Below, piece after piece: positions 1 to 7,960 of a stretch of 64,000 bases of DNA. Below the pieces are notes generated by a model. The model was not told where the DNA came from. It did not search any database and was given only the letters and a program-made list of their open reading frames with translations. The stretch is from HGM13010 sp934527315 (lineage in GTDB: Bacteria; Bacillota; Clostridia; Oscillospirales; Oscillospiraceae): the NCBI GenBank assembly GCA_934527315.1, contig CAKTAK010000002.1:62001-126000 (forward strand), in the 5' to 3' direction. Both the position numbers and the translations under genes were made by a program. The number at the start of each line of letters is the position of its first letter. Position 1 is the first letter of the stretch.

Positions 1-195
1 TCCCTGTGCGTCGGCACGGTGGCGCTTTTGGTGATAGGAATTGAATATGCCATTGAGTATTATTTGTTTGGCGCCGCCCATCTGACCTGGTCGTTGGTGG
101 TGGCAACCATTTGCATAGCGCTGATTATCCCCCTACGGGTGATTCGTCACGTTCCCGCCTTGCGGGAAGAGGTTCGCAGACGGTTCGATTTATAA
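1..195 (+). CDS. 3' end of a membrane protein gene (partial)
   Basis: Reading frame 1 is open from the window edge to a TAA at 193-195, giving the last 64 residues of a protein that starts outside the window. The visible part holds two hydrophobic stretches (about residues 2-14 and 31-46) and ends in a basic, charged tail (VIRHVPALREEVRRRFDL), which looks like a cytoplasmic C-terminus after a transmembrane helix. The next gene starts 33 bp downstream with its own ribosome site, so the two are probably co-transcribed. The family is not recognised. Confidence 0.6.
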   Translation, partial: SLCVGTVALLVIGIEYAIEYYLFGAAHLTWSLVVATICIALIIPLRVIRHVPALREEVRRRFDL

Positions 196-228
196 ATACA
201 ATATAAATACAAAGAGGAGGCTGACGAT

Positions 229-531
229 ATGTTTGACGTTTGGTCGGGCAATACGGAACTTACAATTATAGCGCTGATTGTTTCCGTGGCTGTGATTTTA
301 CCGGTTCAACTTCTGCTTTGTTTCAAAATTCGGAAAATTGTCATTCGGCTGCTGCCGGTGATGGTGCTTTCCGTCTTAACTGCCGTGCTTTCCCTTTTGG
401 CTGCGGTAACTTCCGGTTGGGACAGCTTGGGCTATATTGTCCTTGCTGTTTTTACGGGAATCATGCTGCTGGTATGCGGCGGTGCATGGGGGCTTTGGGC
501 CATTGCAAAACACATGAAAAAAGGCGAGTAA
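229..531 (+). CDS. small three-helix membrane protein, unknown function
   Basis: A 100-residue protein with three strongly hydrophobic segments (about residues 11-31, 40-61 and 67-90) and a short basic tail ending HMKKGE. An AGAGGAGG ribosome site lies about 10 bp before the ATG, which supports this start. It follows another membrane protein gene by 33 bp and is followed by a hairpin at 590-613, so it is probably the last gene of a membrane-protein operon that begins outside the window. No family is recognised and no catalytic motif is visible. Confidence 0.6.
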   Translation: MFDVWSGNTELTIIALIVSVAVILPVQLLLCFKIRKIVIRLLPVMVLSVLTAVLSLLAAVTSGWDSLGYIVLAVFTGIMLLVCGGAWGLWAIAKHMKKGE

Positions 532-589
532 CGTTCAGCGCTGAAACGGAATCCCCATTCGAAAATTCATATTGAAATCAAAAAAACAA

Positions 590-613
590 GGCGGGAGCAA
601 CTCAGCTCCCGCC
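590..613. terminator. bidirectional terminator, strongest for rsmE
   Basis: A perfect 9-bp stem (GGCGGGAGC / GCTCCCGCC) with loop AACTCA. Read on the minus strand it is followed by a run of seven T, a good intrinsic terminator for rsmE. On the plus strand the tail is only TTCATTT, so it ends the small membrane-protein operon less well. Confidence 0.8.
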
Positions 614-626
614 TTCATTTATGGAC

Positions 627-1367
627 TCAATTCATATTGCCGGTTTCATAGAGAATGGCGGTCAGGGGAATCAAGGGTGCGGTTTCGCACCGAAGAATCC
701 GGGGACCCATGGCGCAGACGGCAAAGCCTGCATTCCGGGCAGCCTCCGCCTCTTCCGGGGTGAATCCGCCCTCGGGACCGGTAATCACTGCGGCGCTGCG
801 GCAGCCCTCTGCCTGACTGATGGCGGTACGCAGGGAAATACGGTCTCCGGTTTCATACAGAAACAGTTTCAAATCCCACCGGGATGCCTCTTCCAGCATG
901 GCTGCATAGCTGTCATGGTAGTATACCTGGGGAATGATGCCCCGTCCGGACTGCTTTGCGGCCTCTTCCGCGATGCGCTGCCACCGTTCCAGCTTTTTAT
1001 CCGCGCCCTTTTTGGGGTCCAAACGGACCACGCATCGGTCACAGTGAAACAAATGAATGTCGGTGGCACCCAGTTCCGTGCACTTCTGCACCACAAAATC
1101 GGTGCGTTCACCTTTGGCCAATCCTGCAAAAATATGCACGGCAACAGAGGGCTCCGCAGCGGAGGGAACCACGGCGGTTACGTCCGCATAAGCGGTTTTT
1201 CCGTCGGAATGGGTTAAGACGCATTGCAGGTCGGTGCCCTGACCGTTGCAAATCGTCAGGCTTTCTCCCTCGCGCATCCGCAAAACCTTGATATGTTCTG
1301 CGTCCCGACCGGTAATCGTTACGGTCGAGGCGGTTAAATCCACGTGCTCCATAAAAAATCTTGGCAT
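627..1367 (-). CDS. rsmE: 16S rRNA (uracil(1498)-N(3))-methyltransferase RsmE
   Basis: A SPOUT-class methyltransferase that uses S-adenosylmethionine to methylate N3 of U1498 in 16S rRNA. The 246-residue product begins MPRFF. It has the N-terminal PUA-like part (about residues 1-70) followed by the trefoil-knot domain with GPEGGFTPEE and, near the C-terminus, LRCETAPL, the family's cofactor-knot signatures. The frame stays open far upstream, but the start at 1367 is chosen because GAGGA sits just before it and the family begins with this MPRFF-type sequence. It is a single-gene unit with its own promoter and terminator. Confidence 0.93.
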   Translation of the reverse strand: MPRFFMEHVDLTASTVTITGRDAEHIKVLRMREGESLTICNGQGTDLQCVLTHSDGKTAYADVTAVVPSAAEPSVAVHIFAGLAKGERTDFVVQKCTELGATDIHLFHCDRCVVRLDPKKGADKKLERWQRIAEEAAKQSGRGIIPQVYYHDSYAAMLEEASRWDLKLFLYETGDRISLRTAISQAEGCRSAAVITGPEGGFTPEEAEAARNAGFAVCAMGPRILRCETAPLIPLTAILYETGNMN

Positions 1368-1403
1368 AGTAAGTCCTCGCTTGACTTGTTTTTTGGTCTC
1401 ATT

Positions 1404-1432
1404 ATTATGCCACATTTGAAACATTCTTGCAA
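1404..1432 (-). promoter_or_regulatory. sigma-A-type promoter for rsmE
   Basis: On the minus strand TTGCAA (1427-1432) and CATAAT (1404-1409) are 17 bp apart, about 37 bp before the rsmE start. A plus-strand candidate for the neighbouring gene (TTGAAA 1416-1421, TACAAT 1441-1446, 19-bp spacer) overlaps it. Confidence 0.6.
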
Positions 1433-1463
1433 CAGCAACATACAATAACGTGGGTGAAGTGCT

Positions 1464-1907
1464 GTGAAACAAGAGGATATGAATATTTTTCGACAGTTTG
1501 ACGCGGTTTGGAGCCGGGTCACAGGAGCTGCGGCGCCTATTGTGCAGAATCCCTTGGAGCAATCTATGGAGCAAACCCTCCGTTTGTGGCAGGGGTACCG
1601 CCAAGCGGCGGAGGGCACACGGGGCGGCGCGGCTGAGGAATGTTCTGCTTTGGCGGAGAGTGCCCGGCAGAGTTTTCGCCAGATGCAGGTGGAATACTTT
1701 CTGGAAACCGGAGATACTTACGACCCGGGAGAATCCGAAAAATTCCGGGGCGGTCTGATGACCGGCTTGCGGCGGCTGTACTGCATGGAAGAGGAGCTGC
1801 GGGCGCTGCTGGAGCAGGCTCCATGGGAATCGGCGGCGCAATGGTCCGCAGCCAGCGGGGCGCGGTCCCGCCGATTGCGGGAATGGATTGCACTGCTGCT
1901 GCAATAA
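1464..1907 (+). CDS. hypothetical protein, possibly ferritin-like helical fold
   Basis: A 147-residue, largely helical protein with no signal peptide or membrane segment. It starts with GTG at 1464 behind GGGTGAAG. An in-frame ATG at 1479 is the alternative. The N-terminal FDAVWSRV and the later FLETGDTYDPGE followed by LRRLYCMEEELRALLE resemble small clostridial proteins thought to have a ferritin-like four-helix fold, but the Glu/His iron ligands are not clear. It stands alone between rsmE and an SDR gene and ends at a hairpin terminator. Function unknown. The resemblance is from memory and weak. Confidence 0.55.
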   Translation: MKQEDMNIFRQFDAVWSRVTGAAAPIVQNPLEQSMEQTLRLWQGYRQAAEGTRGGAAEECSALAESARQSFRQMQVEYFLETGDTYDPGESEKFRGGLMTGLRRLYCMEEELRALLEQAPWESAAQWSAASGARSRRLREWIALLLQ

Positions 1908-1912
1908 AAAAG

Positions 1913-1951
1913 AAACTCCGGGAACGATTCCGAGAATCGTTTCCGGAGTTT
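1913..1951. terminator. bidirectional terminator between convergent genes
   Basis: Long stem AAACTCCGG..ATT / AAT..CCGGAGTTT around loop CCGAG. TTTT follows on the plus strand and six T on the minus strand, so it can end both the gene at 1464-1907 and the SDR gene at 1979-2779. Confidence 0.8.
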
Positions 1952-1978
1952 TCCAGTCTTAGGAGGTGGACTGTTAAC

Positions 1979-2779
1979 TTACGGACGCAGACCCATGCCG
2001 CCTTCCAGCGTCAGGGTTTCGCCGTTCATGTACTTAAAGTCGGGGTGTGCCAACTGGACGCAGACGCGGCCGATTTCGGTTTCGGGGTCTGCATAGTGGC
2101 CTGCGGGCGGCATACGGACGTTTGCGGTGAATGCATCGGGGAAGTCTCTCTGGAACTTCTCCAGCTGGCAGGTCCATGCCAACGGGCAGATGATGTTCAC
2201 GTTGATGCCGTCTTTGCCCCATTCGGTTGCTGCCACACGGGACAGACCGCGGATACCTTCCTTCGCGGCGGCGTATGCGCACTGACCGTAGTTGCCGAAC
2301 AAGCCTGCGCCGGAGGCAAAGTTGATAACCGTGCCCTTGCTGATCGCCAGGAAGGGGTAGCAAGCCTTCATGTAATAGAATGCAGCGTACAGACCGGAGT
2401 ACAGAGCCAAGTCAAACTGCTCGGTGGAGTGGTCTGCCAGAGGAACGCCGGAGGCAGATGCTTGTGCGTTGTTAATCAGAACCTGAATGTCGCCGAATTT
2501 CTCGTGTGCTTTCATGACCACTTCGGTAATCAGCTCTTCGTTGTTTTTGCCGGCCTCAACGTCAGCCTGCAGGGGCAGAACTTCAATGCCGTACAGACGC
2601 TCCAGCTCTTCCTTTGCGCCTTCCAGTTTTTCCATATTCCGTCCAGTCAGAACCAAGTTGCAGCCTTCCTTAGCATAAGCGGTTGCAATACCGTAGCCGA
2701 TGGAGCCGGGTCTGCCGCTTTCCAGAATGGCACGTCCGCCGCCGGTGATGATTGCTGTTTTTCCCGTTAAAAAGCCCAT
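1979..2779 (-). CDS. short-chain dehydrogenase/reductase with extended cofactor loop
   Basis: A 266-residue classical-length SDR with a Rossmann fold, an NAD(P)-dependent alcohol/ketone oxidoreductase. The catalytic set is present: Ser in NFASGAG and the YxxxK motif as YAAAK. The usual C-terminal GETLTLEGGMG follows. Two features are unusual. The TGxxxGIG cofactor motif is split by about eight residues (TGGGR, then AILESGRP, then GSIGYGIA, residues 12-32). The NNAG motif reads NNAQ. The substrate cannot be told from sequence. AAAGGTAGG precedes the ATG. It stands alone with its own promoter. Confidence 0.85.
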   Translation of the reverse strand: MGFLTGKTAIITGGGRAILESGRPGSIGYGIATAYAKEGCNLVLTGRNMEKLEGAKEELERLYGIEVLPLQADVEAGKNNEELITEVVMKAHEKFGDIQVLINNAQASASGVPLADHSTEQFDLALYSGLYAAFYYMKACYPFLAISKGTVINFASGAGLFGNYGQCAYAAAKEGIRGLSRVAATEWGKDGINVNIICPLAWTCQLEKFQRDFPDAFTANVRMPPAGHYADPETEIGRVCVQLAHPDFKYMNGETLTLEGGMGLRP

Positions 2780-2830
2780 TTGTATAACCTACCTTTCAGA
2801 ATTTCGCGAGTTAAATCAAATCGTGAGTTT

Positions 2831-2859
2831 ATCATAGACCATTTTGTGCGATTTGTAAA
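2831..2859 (-). promoter_or_regulatory. sigma-A-type promoter for the SDR gene
   Basis: On the minus strand TTTACA (2854-2859) and TATGAT (2831-2836) are separated by exactly 17 bp, about 50 bp before the SDR start codon. Confidence 0.65.
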
Positions 2860-3254
2860 TTTAATTATTATTTTAACACATAAAAAGGGGGTCGTTTTGT
2901 GAAATATGTCGTATTTTTACGAAAGGCGGTGGATTTTTTCAAATGAGAAGAACGGCGGCATTTTTGAAAAATGCCCGTAAAAAAGTGCAAAAAAGCGGAA
3001 AAATCGGGATTGTGTTTCCATTGAGAAAATGATTAAAAAATTTTCGCGGATTGGGACTTGTGCAGATGTTTTCACAAACTTTCTTTCGATTTACCGTGGG
3101 AAAACTTATGCATACTTCACAACTTTGAACTTGCATTTTGACCGGAATTGTGCGATTCGTCCCCAATGGTGAAAAACAAGGCGGGGCACTGCATTTCATG
3201 CACACAGAACCTTATATTTATGCAATATTTTTTTCGTCTCGCTGCAAAATACAC

Positions 3255-3283
3255 TTGATTTTTTCCGAAAAAAACTATATACT
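3255..3283 (+). promoter_or_regulatory. sigma-A-type promoter for the TRAP-TAXI operon
   Basis: TTGATT (3255-3260), 17-bp spacer, TATACT (3278-3283), in an AT-rich stretch 55 bp before the start codon of the binding-protein gene. Confidence 0.75.
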
Positions 3284-3337
3284 ATTTCCATTCGTTTAAT
3301 ACGTTTTTTGAAGATAAAAAAACAGGAGGACTCGAAA

Positions 3338-4303
3338 ATGAAAAAAATGAGCAAGATTCTTGCAGGAGCACTGTCCCTGTCTATGGCACTGGCTCTGAGC
3401 GCTTGCGGCGGTGGAAACGGCGATTCCACGAAGCTGACCTTCGGCACCGGCGGCGAGACCGGCACCTACTACGCTTTCGGCGGCGTGCTGTCTCAGTATG
3501 TTTCCAATGAGACCGATTTGGATATCACGGCTGTGACTTCCGGCGGCTCTCAGGCAAACGTGGAGGATCTCGAGGCAGGTCAGGTTCAGCTGGGCTTTGT
3601 GCAGTCCGACGTTATGACTTATGCTTACACCGGCACCAACCTGTTTGACGAACCCATGAAGGATTTCTCCGTGGTTGCTGCTATGTATATGGAGCAGGTT
3701 CAGATTGTAACTCTGGATCCCGATATTAAAACGGTTGCCGATTTGGCAGGCAAGAATGTGTCCATCGGTGCAGCAGGCTCCGGCGTGTACTTCAACGCAC
3801 TGGACGTTCTGGGCGCTTACGGTCTGACGCAGGACGATATTAAGCCCGTGTACCAGAGCTTTGGCGACAGCGTGGAAAGCCTGCAGGACGGCAAGATCGA
3901 CGCAGCTTTCATTGTTGCCGGTGCTCCCACCAACGCAGTGTCTTCTCTGGCTGCAACCAACGATGTGTACCTGGTCAGCCTGGACGATGAGCATGTTGCA
4001 GACCTGATTGCAACCTCCCCCTACTATCAGGAGGCTACCATCACTGCCGATGTGTACGGCACTCCCACTGATGTGACCACTGTGGCTGTGGCATCTGTTA
4101 TCATCGCATCGAATGATGTGTCCGAAGATGCAATTTACACCTTCGTTTCCACCGTTTTCGAAAATCTGGATACCATCAGCACCAGCCACGCAAAGGGCGC
4201 AGAGTGCAGCGTTGAGTTTGCTGCCTCTATGACCAGTGTGCCGTATCACCCCGGCGCTGCAAAGTACTTTGCAGAAAAGGGCCTTGATGTTGCAACGGCC
4301 TGA
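3338..4303 (+). CDS. TAXI-family TRAP transporter solute-binding lipoprotein
   Basis: Extracytoplasmic receptor of a tripartite ATP-independent periplasmic (TRAP) transporter, which captures a small, usually acidic solute and hands it to the membrane subunit. The 321-residue product has a lipoprotein signal peptide (basic MKKMSK, hydrophobic core, lipobox LSAC about residues 20-23) and then the TAXI hallmark FGTGGETGTYYAFG. AGGAGGA lies 8 bp before ATG 3338. An upstream in-frame codon at 3308 would break the signal peptide. The fused permease gene follows 112 bp downstream behind a hairpin that may keep this gene more highly expressed. The substrate is unknown. Confidence 0.92.
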   Translation: MKKMSKILAGALSLSMALALSACGGGNGDSTKLTFGTGGETGTYYAFGGVLSQYVSNETDLDITAVTSGGSQANVEDLEAGQVQLGFVQSDVMTYAYTGTNLFDEPMKDFSVVAAMYMEQVQIVTLDPDIKTVADLAGKNVSIGAAGSGVYFNALDVLGAYGLTQDDIKPVYQSFGDSVESLQDGKIDAAFIVAGAPTNAVSSLAATNDVYLVSLDDEHVADLIATSPYYQEATITADVYGTPTDVTTVAVASVIIASNDVSEDAIYTFVSTVFENLDTISTSHAKGAECSVEFAASMTSVPYHPGAAKYFAEKGLDVATA

Positions 4304-4331
4304 GCCGCCAATTTCAAATTTGCTTGAAAGA

Positions 4332-4360
4332 CTACGGCGTTTTTTCTGAAAACGCCGTAG
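4332..4360 (+). terminator. intra-operon hairpin between TRAP receptor and permease
   Basis: Perfect 12-bp stem CTACGGCGTTTT / AAAACGCCGTAG with loop TTCTG, followed by a weak T-rich tail (CCTTTGATATTTT). It sits between receptor and permease genes with no new promoter seen, so it is read as a leaky attenuator or mRNA 3'-end stabiliser that sets receptor:permease ratio. Confidence 0.6.
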
Positions 4361-4415
4361 CCTTTGATATTTTAGCGATGGTATCCCCCATAGCATCGTG
4401 GTTAGGAGGATCTGG

Positions 4416-6392
4416 ATGTTTAAGAAGAAAGAAGACCACATCGAGCCGCAGCTGGCGCCGGAGATGGACGAACACGGCGATGTCAGCAAAGACGTCGAGG
4501 CGGTTATGAAAAAATATGATAAGGAGTCCAATACCCGTATCTGGGAAGGCACCCCCAAGCTGGTAGTCATGTTCATCACCGCTGCCTTTGCGCTGTACTG
4601 CATTTTGTCCACGCTGTTCAGCAAGGCGGGCATCGAAGTGCGTTTGACCGCATTTCTGGGCTTTATTATCATCATCGGATATCTGAATTATCCCATTTCG
4701 AAAAAACATGTGCACCCCAATACGCTGCCGTGGTATGACATTGTCATCATGGTGCTGGGCGCCGGTGCATTTTTCTACTATTGTCTGAACTACGATACAC
4801 TGGTTAAGGTCATTACCAGTGCCTCTCGTATGACGCCGATGTTCACCGTGATTGGCATTATAGGCGTTCTGTCTCTGATGGAGCTGTGCCGCCGATGCGT
4901 GGGCTTGCCCATTCTGTGCGTGGTGGGTGCGCTGCTGGTGTATACCTTTGCCAGCGGTCAGAGCCTGCAGCGCGTGGTGTATACCCTGTTTTACGGCACC
5001 TCCGGCGTGATGTCCACCCCCGTGAACGTGTGCGCAAAATACATTGTGGTGTTTGTCATTTTCGGTGCATTTCTGGAGCGGACGGGCATTTCCAACTTCT
5101 TCATTGACTGCGCCAACGCATTGGCAGGTTGGTCTTCCGGCGGTCCTGCAAAGGTGGCTGTCATTTCCTCCGCACTGTGCGGCATGGTGTCCGGCTCTTC
5201 CGTGGGCAACACGGTGACCACCGGTTCCGTGACCATTCCCATGATGAAGAAAACCGGCTATGCTCCGGAATTTGCCGGCGCTGTGGAGGCTGCTGCGTCC
5301 ACCGGCGGTCAGATTATGCCCCCCATTATGGGCGCTGCGGCATTCCTGATGGCGGAGTACATGAACATCCCCTATGCGCAGGTGGCGTTGATGGCGATCC
5401 TGCCGGCATTCCTGTACTTTGCGGGTATTTTCATTTCCGTGCATCTGGAGGCAAAGCGTCTGGGGCTGAAGGGCATTCCCCGGGACGAGCTGCCGAAGTT
5501 CAGCATTCTGATTCGGAAGATTTATCTGCTGGCACCTCTGGTGGTTCTGGTTTGGCTGGTAAGCACCAACACGAAAACTCTGCAGACCAGCGCGTCCATC
5601 GCAATCATTCTGGCCGTTCTGGTCAGCTTGCTGGATAAAGACAACCGCATTACCCCGAAAAAAATTTTCGAGGCATTGGAGGCCGGCGGCCGCGGCACCT
5701 TGACTGTGGCTGTGGCTTGCGCAATGGCCGGTATCATTGCCGGCTGCATCACCGTGACCGGCTTGGCATCGAAACTGATTACCGCGGTTGTGGCAATCAG
5801 CGGCGGCATTGTGCCCATTGCATTGGTGCTGACCATGGTTTGCTGCATCATTCTGGGCATGGGCGTGCCTACCACTGCAAACTACTGCATTATGGCATCT
5901 ACCTGTGCACCCATTCTGATTCAATTGGGCGTGGGTCAGATTCCCGCCCACTTCTTCGTGTTCTACTTCGGTATCGTGGCGGATATTACCCCGCCGGTGG
6001 CTTTGGCTGCGTATGCAGGCAGCGCCATTGCAAAGAGTAACCCCATGAAAACCGGTGTCAACGCAACGAAACTTGCCATTGCGGCATTTATTGTGCCGTA
6101 CATCTTTGCCATGAACCCTGCAATGCTGCTGATTGATGCAGAAACGTTGAAGGTCATTCAGATTGTGCTGACCTCTTTCTTCGGTATGCTGGGCGTGTGC
6201 ATGGGTCTGATGGGCTATATGGGCAGCAACCTGCCTATGGTCCTGCGTCTGCTTTCCATTTGCGGCGGCCTGCTGATGATTGTTCCCGGCAGCTGGTCGG
6301 ACATCGTAGGTCTGCTGATTGTGGCAGCCGTTACGGTTTACAGCTTTACGCTGGGCCGGAAAAAACAGAACAGTTCTCCTTTGCATAGCTGA
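4416..6392 (+). CDS. TRAP transporter fused permease (4TM + 12TM)
   Basis: Integral membrane part of the TRAP-TAXI transporter, driving solute uptake with an ion gradient. At 658 residues it matches the fused type, in which the small DctQ-like subunit (about residues 50-150) and the large DctM-like subunit are one chain. Many hydrophobic helices are visible, with conserved-looking loops such as SGSSVGNTVTTGSVTIPMMK, MGVPTTANY and DITPPVALAAYAGS. The ATG at 4416 follows AGGAGGA. A GTG at 4398 is in frame but has no ribosome site. The N-terminal 45 residues are hydrophilic. It pairs with the upstream TAXI receptor. Confidence 0.93.
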   Translation: MFKKKEDHIEPQLAPEMDEHGDVSKDVEAVMKKYDKESNTRIWEGTPKLVVMFITAAFALYCILSTLFSKAGIEVRLTAFLGFIIIIGYLNYPISKKHVHPNTLPWYDIVIMVLGAGAFFYYCLNYDTLVKVITSASRMTPMFTVIGIIGVLSLMELCRRCVGLPILCVVGALLVYTFASGQSLQRVVYTLFYGTSGVMSTPVNVCAKYIVVFVIFGAFLERTGISNFFIDCANALAGWSSGGPAKVAVISSALCGMVSGSSVGNTVTTGSVTIPMMKKTGYAPEFAGAVEAAASTGGQIMPPIMGAAAFLMAEYMNIPYAQVALMAILPAFLYFAGIFISVHLEAKRLGLKGIPRDELPKFSILIRKIYLLAPLVVLVWLVSTNTKTLQTSASIAIILAVLVSLLDKDNRITPKKIFEALEAGGRGTLTVAVACAMAGIIAGCITVTGLASKLITAVVAISGGIVPIALVLTMVCCIILGMGVPTTANYCIMASTCAPILIQLGVGQIPAHFFVFYFGIVADITPPVALAAYAGSAIAKSNPMKTGVNATKLAIAAFIVPYIFAMNPAMLLIDAETLKVIQIVLTSFFGMLGVCMGLMGYMGSNLPMVLRLLSICGGLLMIVPGSWSDIVGLLIVAAVTVYSFTLGRKKQNSSPLHS

Positions 6393-6418
6393 CGCCGTTC
6401 GCCGCGGCGCAGCGGAAG

Positions 6419-6451
6419 AATCCACCTGTCCTCGGGGCAGGTGGATTTTTT
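6419..6451 (+). terminator. terminator of the TRAP operon
   Basis: Stem AATCCACCTG / CAGGTGGATT closed by a short G/C loop and followed by TTTTTTG. It ends the TRAP operon just before the convergent peptidase gene. Confidence 0.8.
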
Positions 6452-6459
6452 GCGCTTTT

Positions 6460-7740
6460 TTATGTATGAACCCGGGCAGCCAAAAGGAGAATTCCCAGAT
6501 TCCGCCGGTAAATTTCATCAAATTCGCTGATGGGCAGGGGATTTTCCCCCAATCCGACTTCAATGGTGTAGCCGGGTTTGTTTTCCTCTTGAATGAACCA
6601 ATCCTTGTATCCGGCAAAGCCGGAGGCGTAGGGCGTTTCCTCCACGGTATATCCGGAAAGGGCGGCAAACTGATAAGCGATTCGCCGGCCCTCGGGCGGG
6701 TCGAAATTCAGATATTTCCAGTAAATCACTTCCCCTTGGGTGTGATAAGCCAGTACCAGCTCCGGATTGACGGACCGGGTAAATTCGTACAGCGCCAGGC
6801 TTTCCGGCGCGGTCAAAGGGGCGGTGCCCACGTAATCCCGAGGGGCGGGACGGTCAAATCCTTGGGCGAATTTAATGGCCTTTGCCTGCTCCCAATCCGC
6901 CGGGTATTGGAGATTCAAATCGGTACCGGCCAAATTGGCTTTCCAGCCGCCGGGAAAGGGAATGTCCGGGAAATCGGCGGCAATGGCGCGGGCGGTTTCG
7001 TAGGCTTGCCCTTGCTGCAATGCGCCGGTGACAAGGTCCACCCCGTCGGGATTCACCATGGGCACAATGTATACCCGGCTGTTTTTCCAGAATTCCGAAA
7101 GTTGGGTGTCCTGCAATTTCTGGTCGTTCATATAGCCTTGCAGCACGTCCTCGGAAAACTGCATCAGCAGCGGCGCGGTAATCCACTCGTTGGCGTGGTG
7201 CGCGGCGGTATACAGCACGGTGTTTCTGCCCTCGCCCAATACAAGGTATGGAATGTCCTGCCCCAACACCGTCTGCCCGATGCAGCCGGTTTCCAGAAAA
7301 GGATAGCGGGCTTTGAGACCGCGGAGCACCGTTTCCAACAGCTCCCCGGTCCATGAAATGGTGGTGGGCACCACGGGAAATGCCAATGGTACGGTCAGCA
7401 CTTTCCCGATGGGCAAATGAAAGGGGTCCAGACCCGGGTTGGCGGTTTCAATGCGCCGGACCGTGGTGTGGTGAGTGCGGGCGATGGTGTAAAGACTGTC
7501 GCCCCGGCGAATCCGATGGGTGGTGTAGCCCTCATACCATGGGCGCAGCGCCTGACGGGTGATTTGCCCCACAATGCCGTCCGGCTGTAAATCCAGCTCC
7601 GTCTGAAAACGCAGTACGGCGCTTTGCGTGGCATATCCGAAAATGCCGTCGGTTTGCACCGGACCGAATCCGGCGCGATTCAATGCCAACTGTAAAAACT
7701 GCACCCGGGGACCCCGGCTGCCAAATTTCAAAAGATCCAT
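6460..7740 (-). CDS. M14-family peptidoglycan peptidase with PG-binding and LysM domains
   Basis: A 426-residue zinc carboxypeptidase-type enzyme, probably cutting gamma-D-Glu-(L)meso-DAP bonds in peptidoglycan. Order: peptidoglycan-binding helical domain (about 1-66), one LysM domain (about 75-118, THRIRRGDSLYTIA.. to LPIGKVLTVP), M14 catalytic domain (about 130-426). The zinc motif HxxE is visible as H182-A-N-E185 and the general-base Glu lies in YTIEVGLG. There is no signal peptide, a feature shared with the sporulation-linked LysM/M14 endopeptidase I of bacilli. GGGAGG precedes the ATG. It is transcribed towards the TRAP operon and divergently from spoIVB. Confidence 0.9.
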   Translation of the reverse strand: MDLLKFGSRGPRVQFLQLALNRAGFGPVQTDGIFGYATQSAVLRFQTELDLQPDGIVGQITRQALRPWYEGYTTHRIRRGDSLYTIARTHHTTVRRIETANPGLDPFHLPIGKVLTVPLAFPVVPTTISWTGELLETVLRGLKARYPFLETGCIGQTVLGQDIPYLVLGEGRNTVLYTAAHHANEWITAPLLMQFSEDVLQGYMNDQKLQDTQLSEFWKNSRVYIVPMVNPDGVDLVTGALQQGQAYETARAIAADFPDIPFPGGWKANLAGTDLNLQYPADWEQAKAIKFAQGFDRPAPRDYVGTAPLTAPESLALYEFTRSVNPELVLAYHTQGEVIYWKYLNFDPPEGRRIAYQFAALSGYTVEETPYASGFAGYKDWFIQEENKPGYTIEVGLGENPLPISEFDEIYRRNLGILLLAARVHT

Positions 7741-7960
7741 TTTCTGTTTCCTCCCTGCAGCGAACTTACTTCATCTTATGCAAGATGCCCCACGAAAAAA
7801 GCAGAATTAGCAAAATGTGGAAAACTTTTTGGTTTTCATTGCAGCAGGAAATACATCAAAAATCCACCACCGTTATTTTTGCCGTGTTCGGACATACTTT
7901 TTCTGCGGCATGATGTCGCAATGTGGAAAACAAAAACGGAAGGTGAGGGAAAATGTGGAA

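Larger units (their letters stand above)
2780..3337. other. long AT-rich divergent intergenic region
   Basis: About 560 bp between the divergent SDR and TRAP-TAXI genes. It holds one convincing promoter at each end. The middle (about 2880-3240) is AT-rich with many short A and T runs. I found no convincing gene, tRNA, riboswitch or strong hairpin there. A minus-strand frame at 2939-3205 has no ribosome site and no protein-like sequence. Confidence 0.6.

Noticed and set aside
1640..2770. Long plus-strand open frame of 376 codons
   Set aside because: It lies antisense to the clear SDR gene and overlaps the end of the 1464 gene. The protein is Gly/Cys/Arg-rich without a family signature or ribosome site.
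4332..6668. Minus-strand open frame of 778 codons
   Set aside because: Antisense shadow of the TRAP permease. Its translation is full of His, Gln, Asn and Gly from reading GC-rich codons backwards.
7861..7960. Possible sigma-G/sigma-F promoter before spoIVB (CATACTT near 7892)
   Set aside because: The -10-like heptamer is close to consensus but no matching -35 element is found at 17-18 bp, so I do not annotate it.
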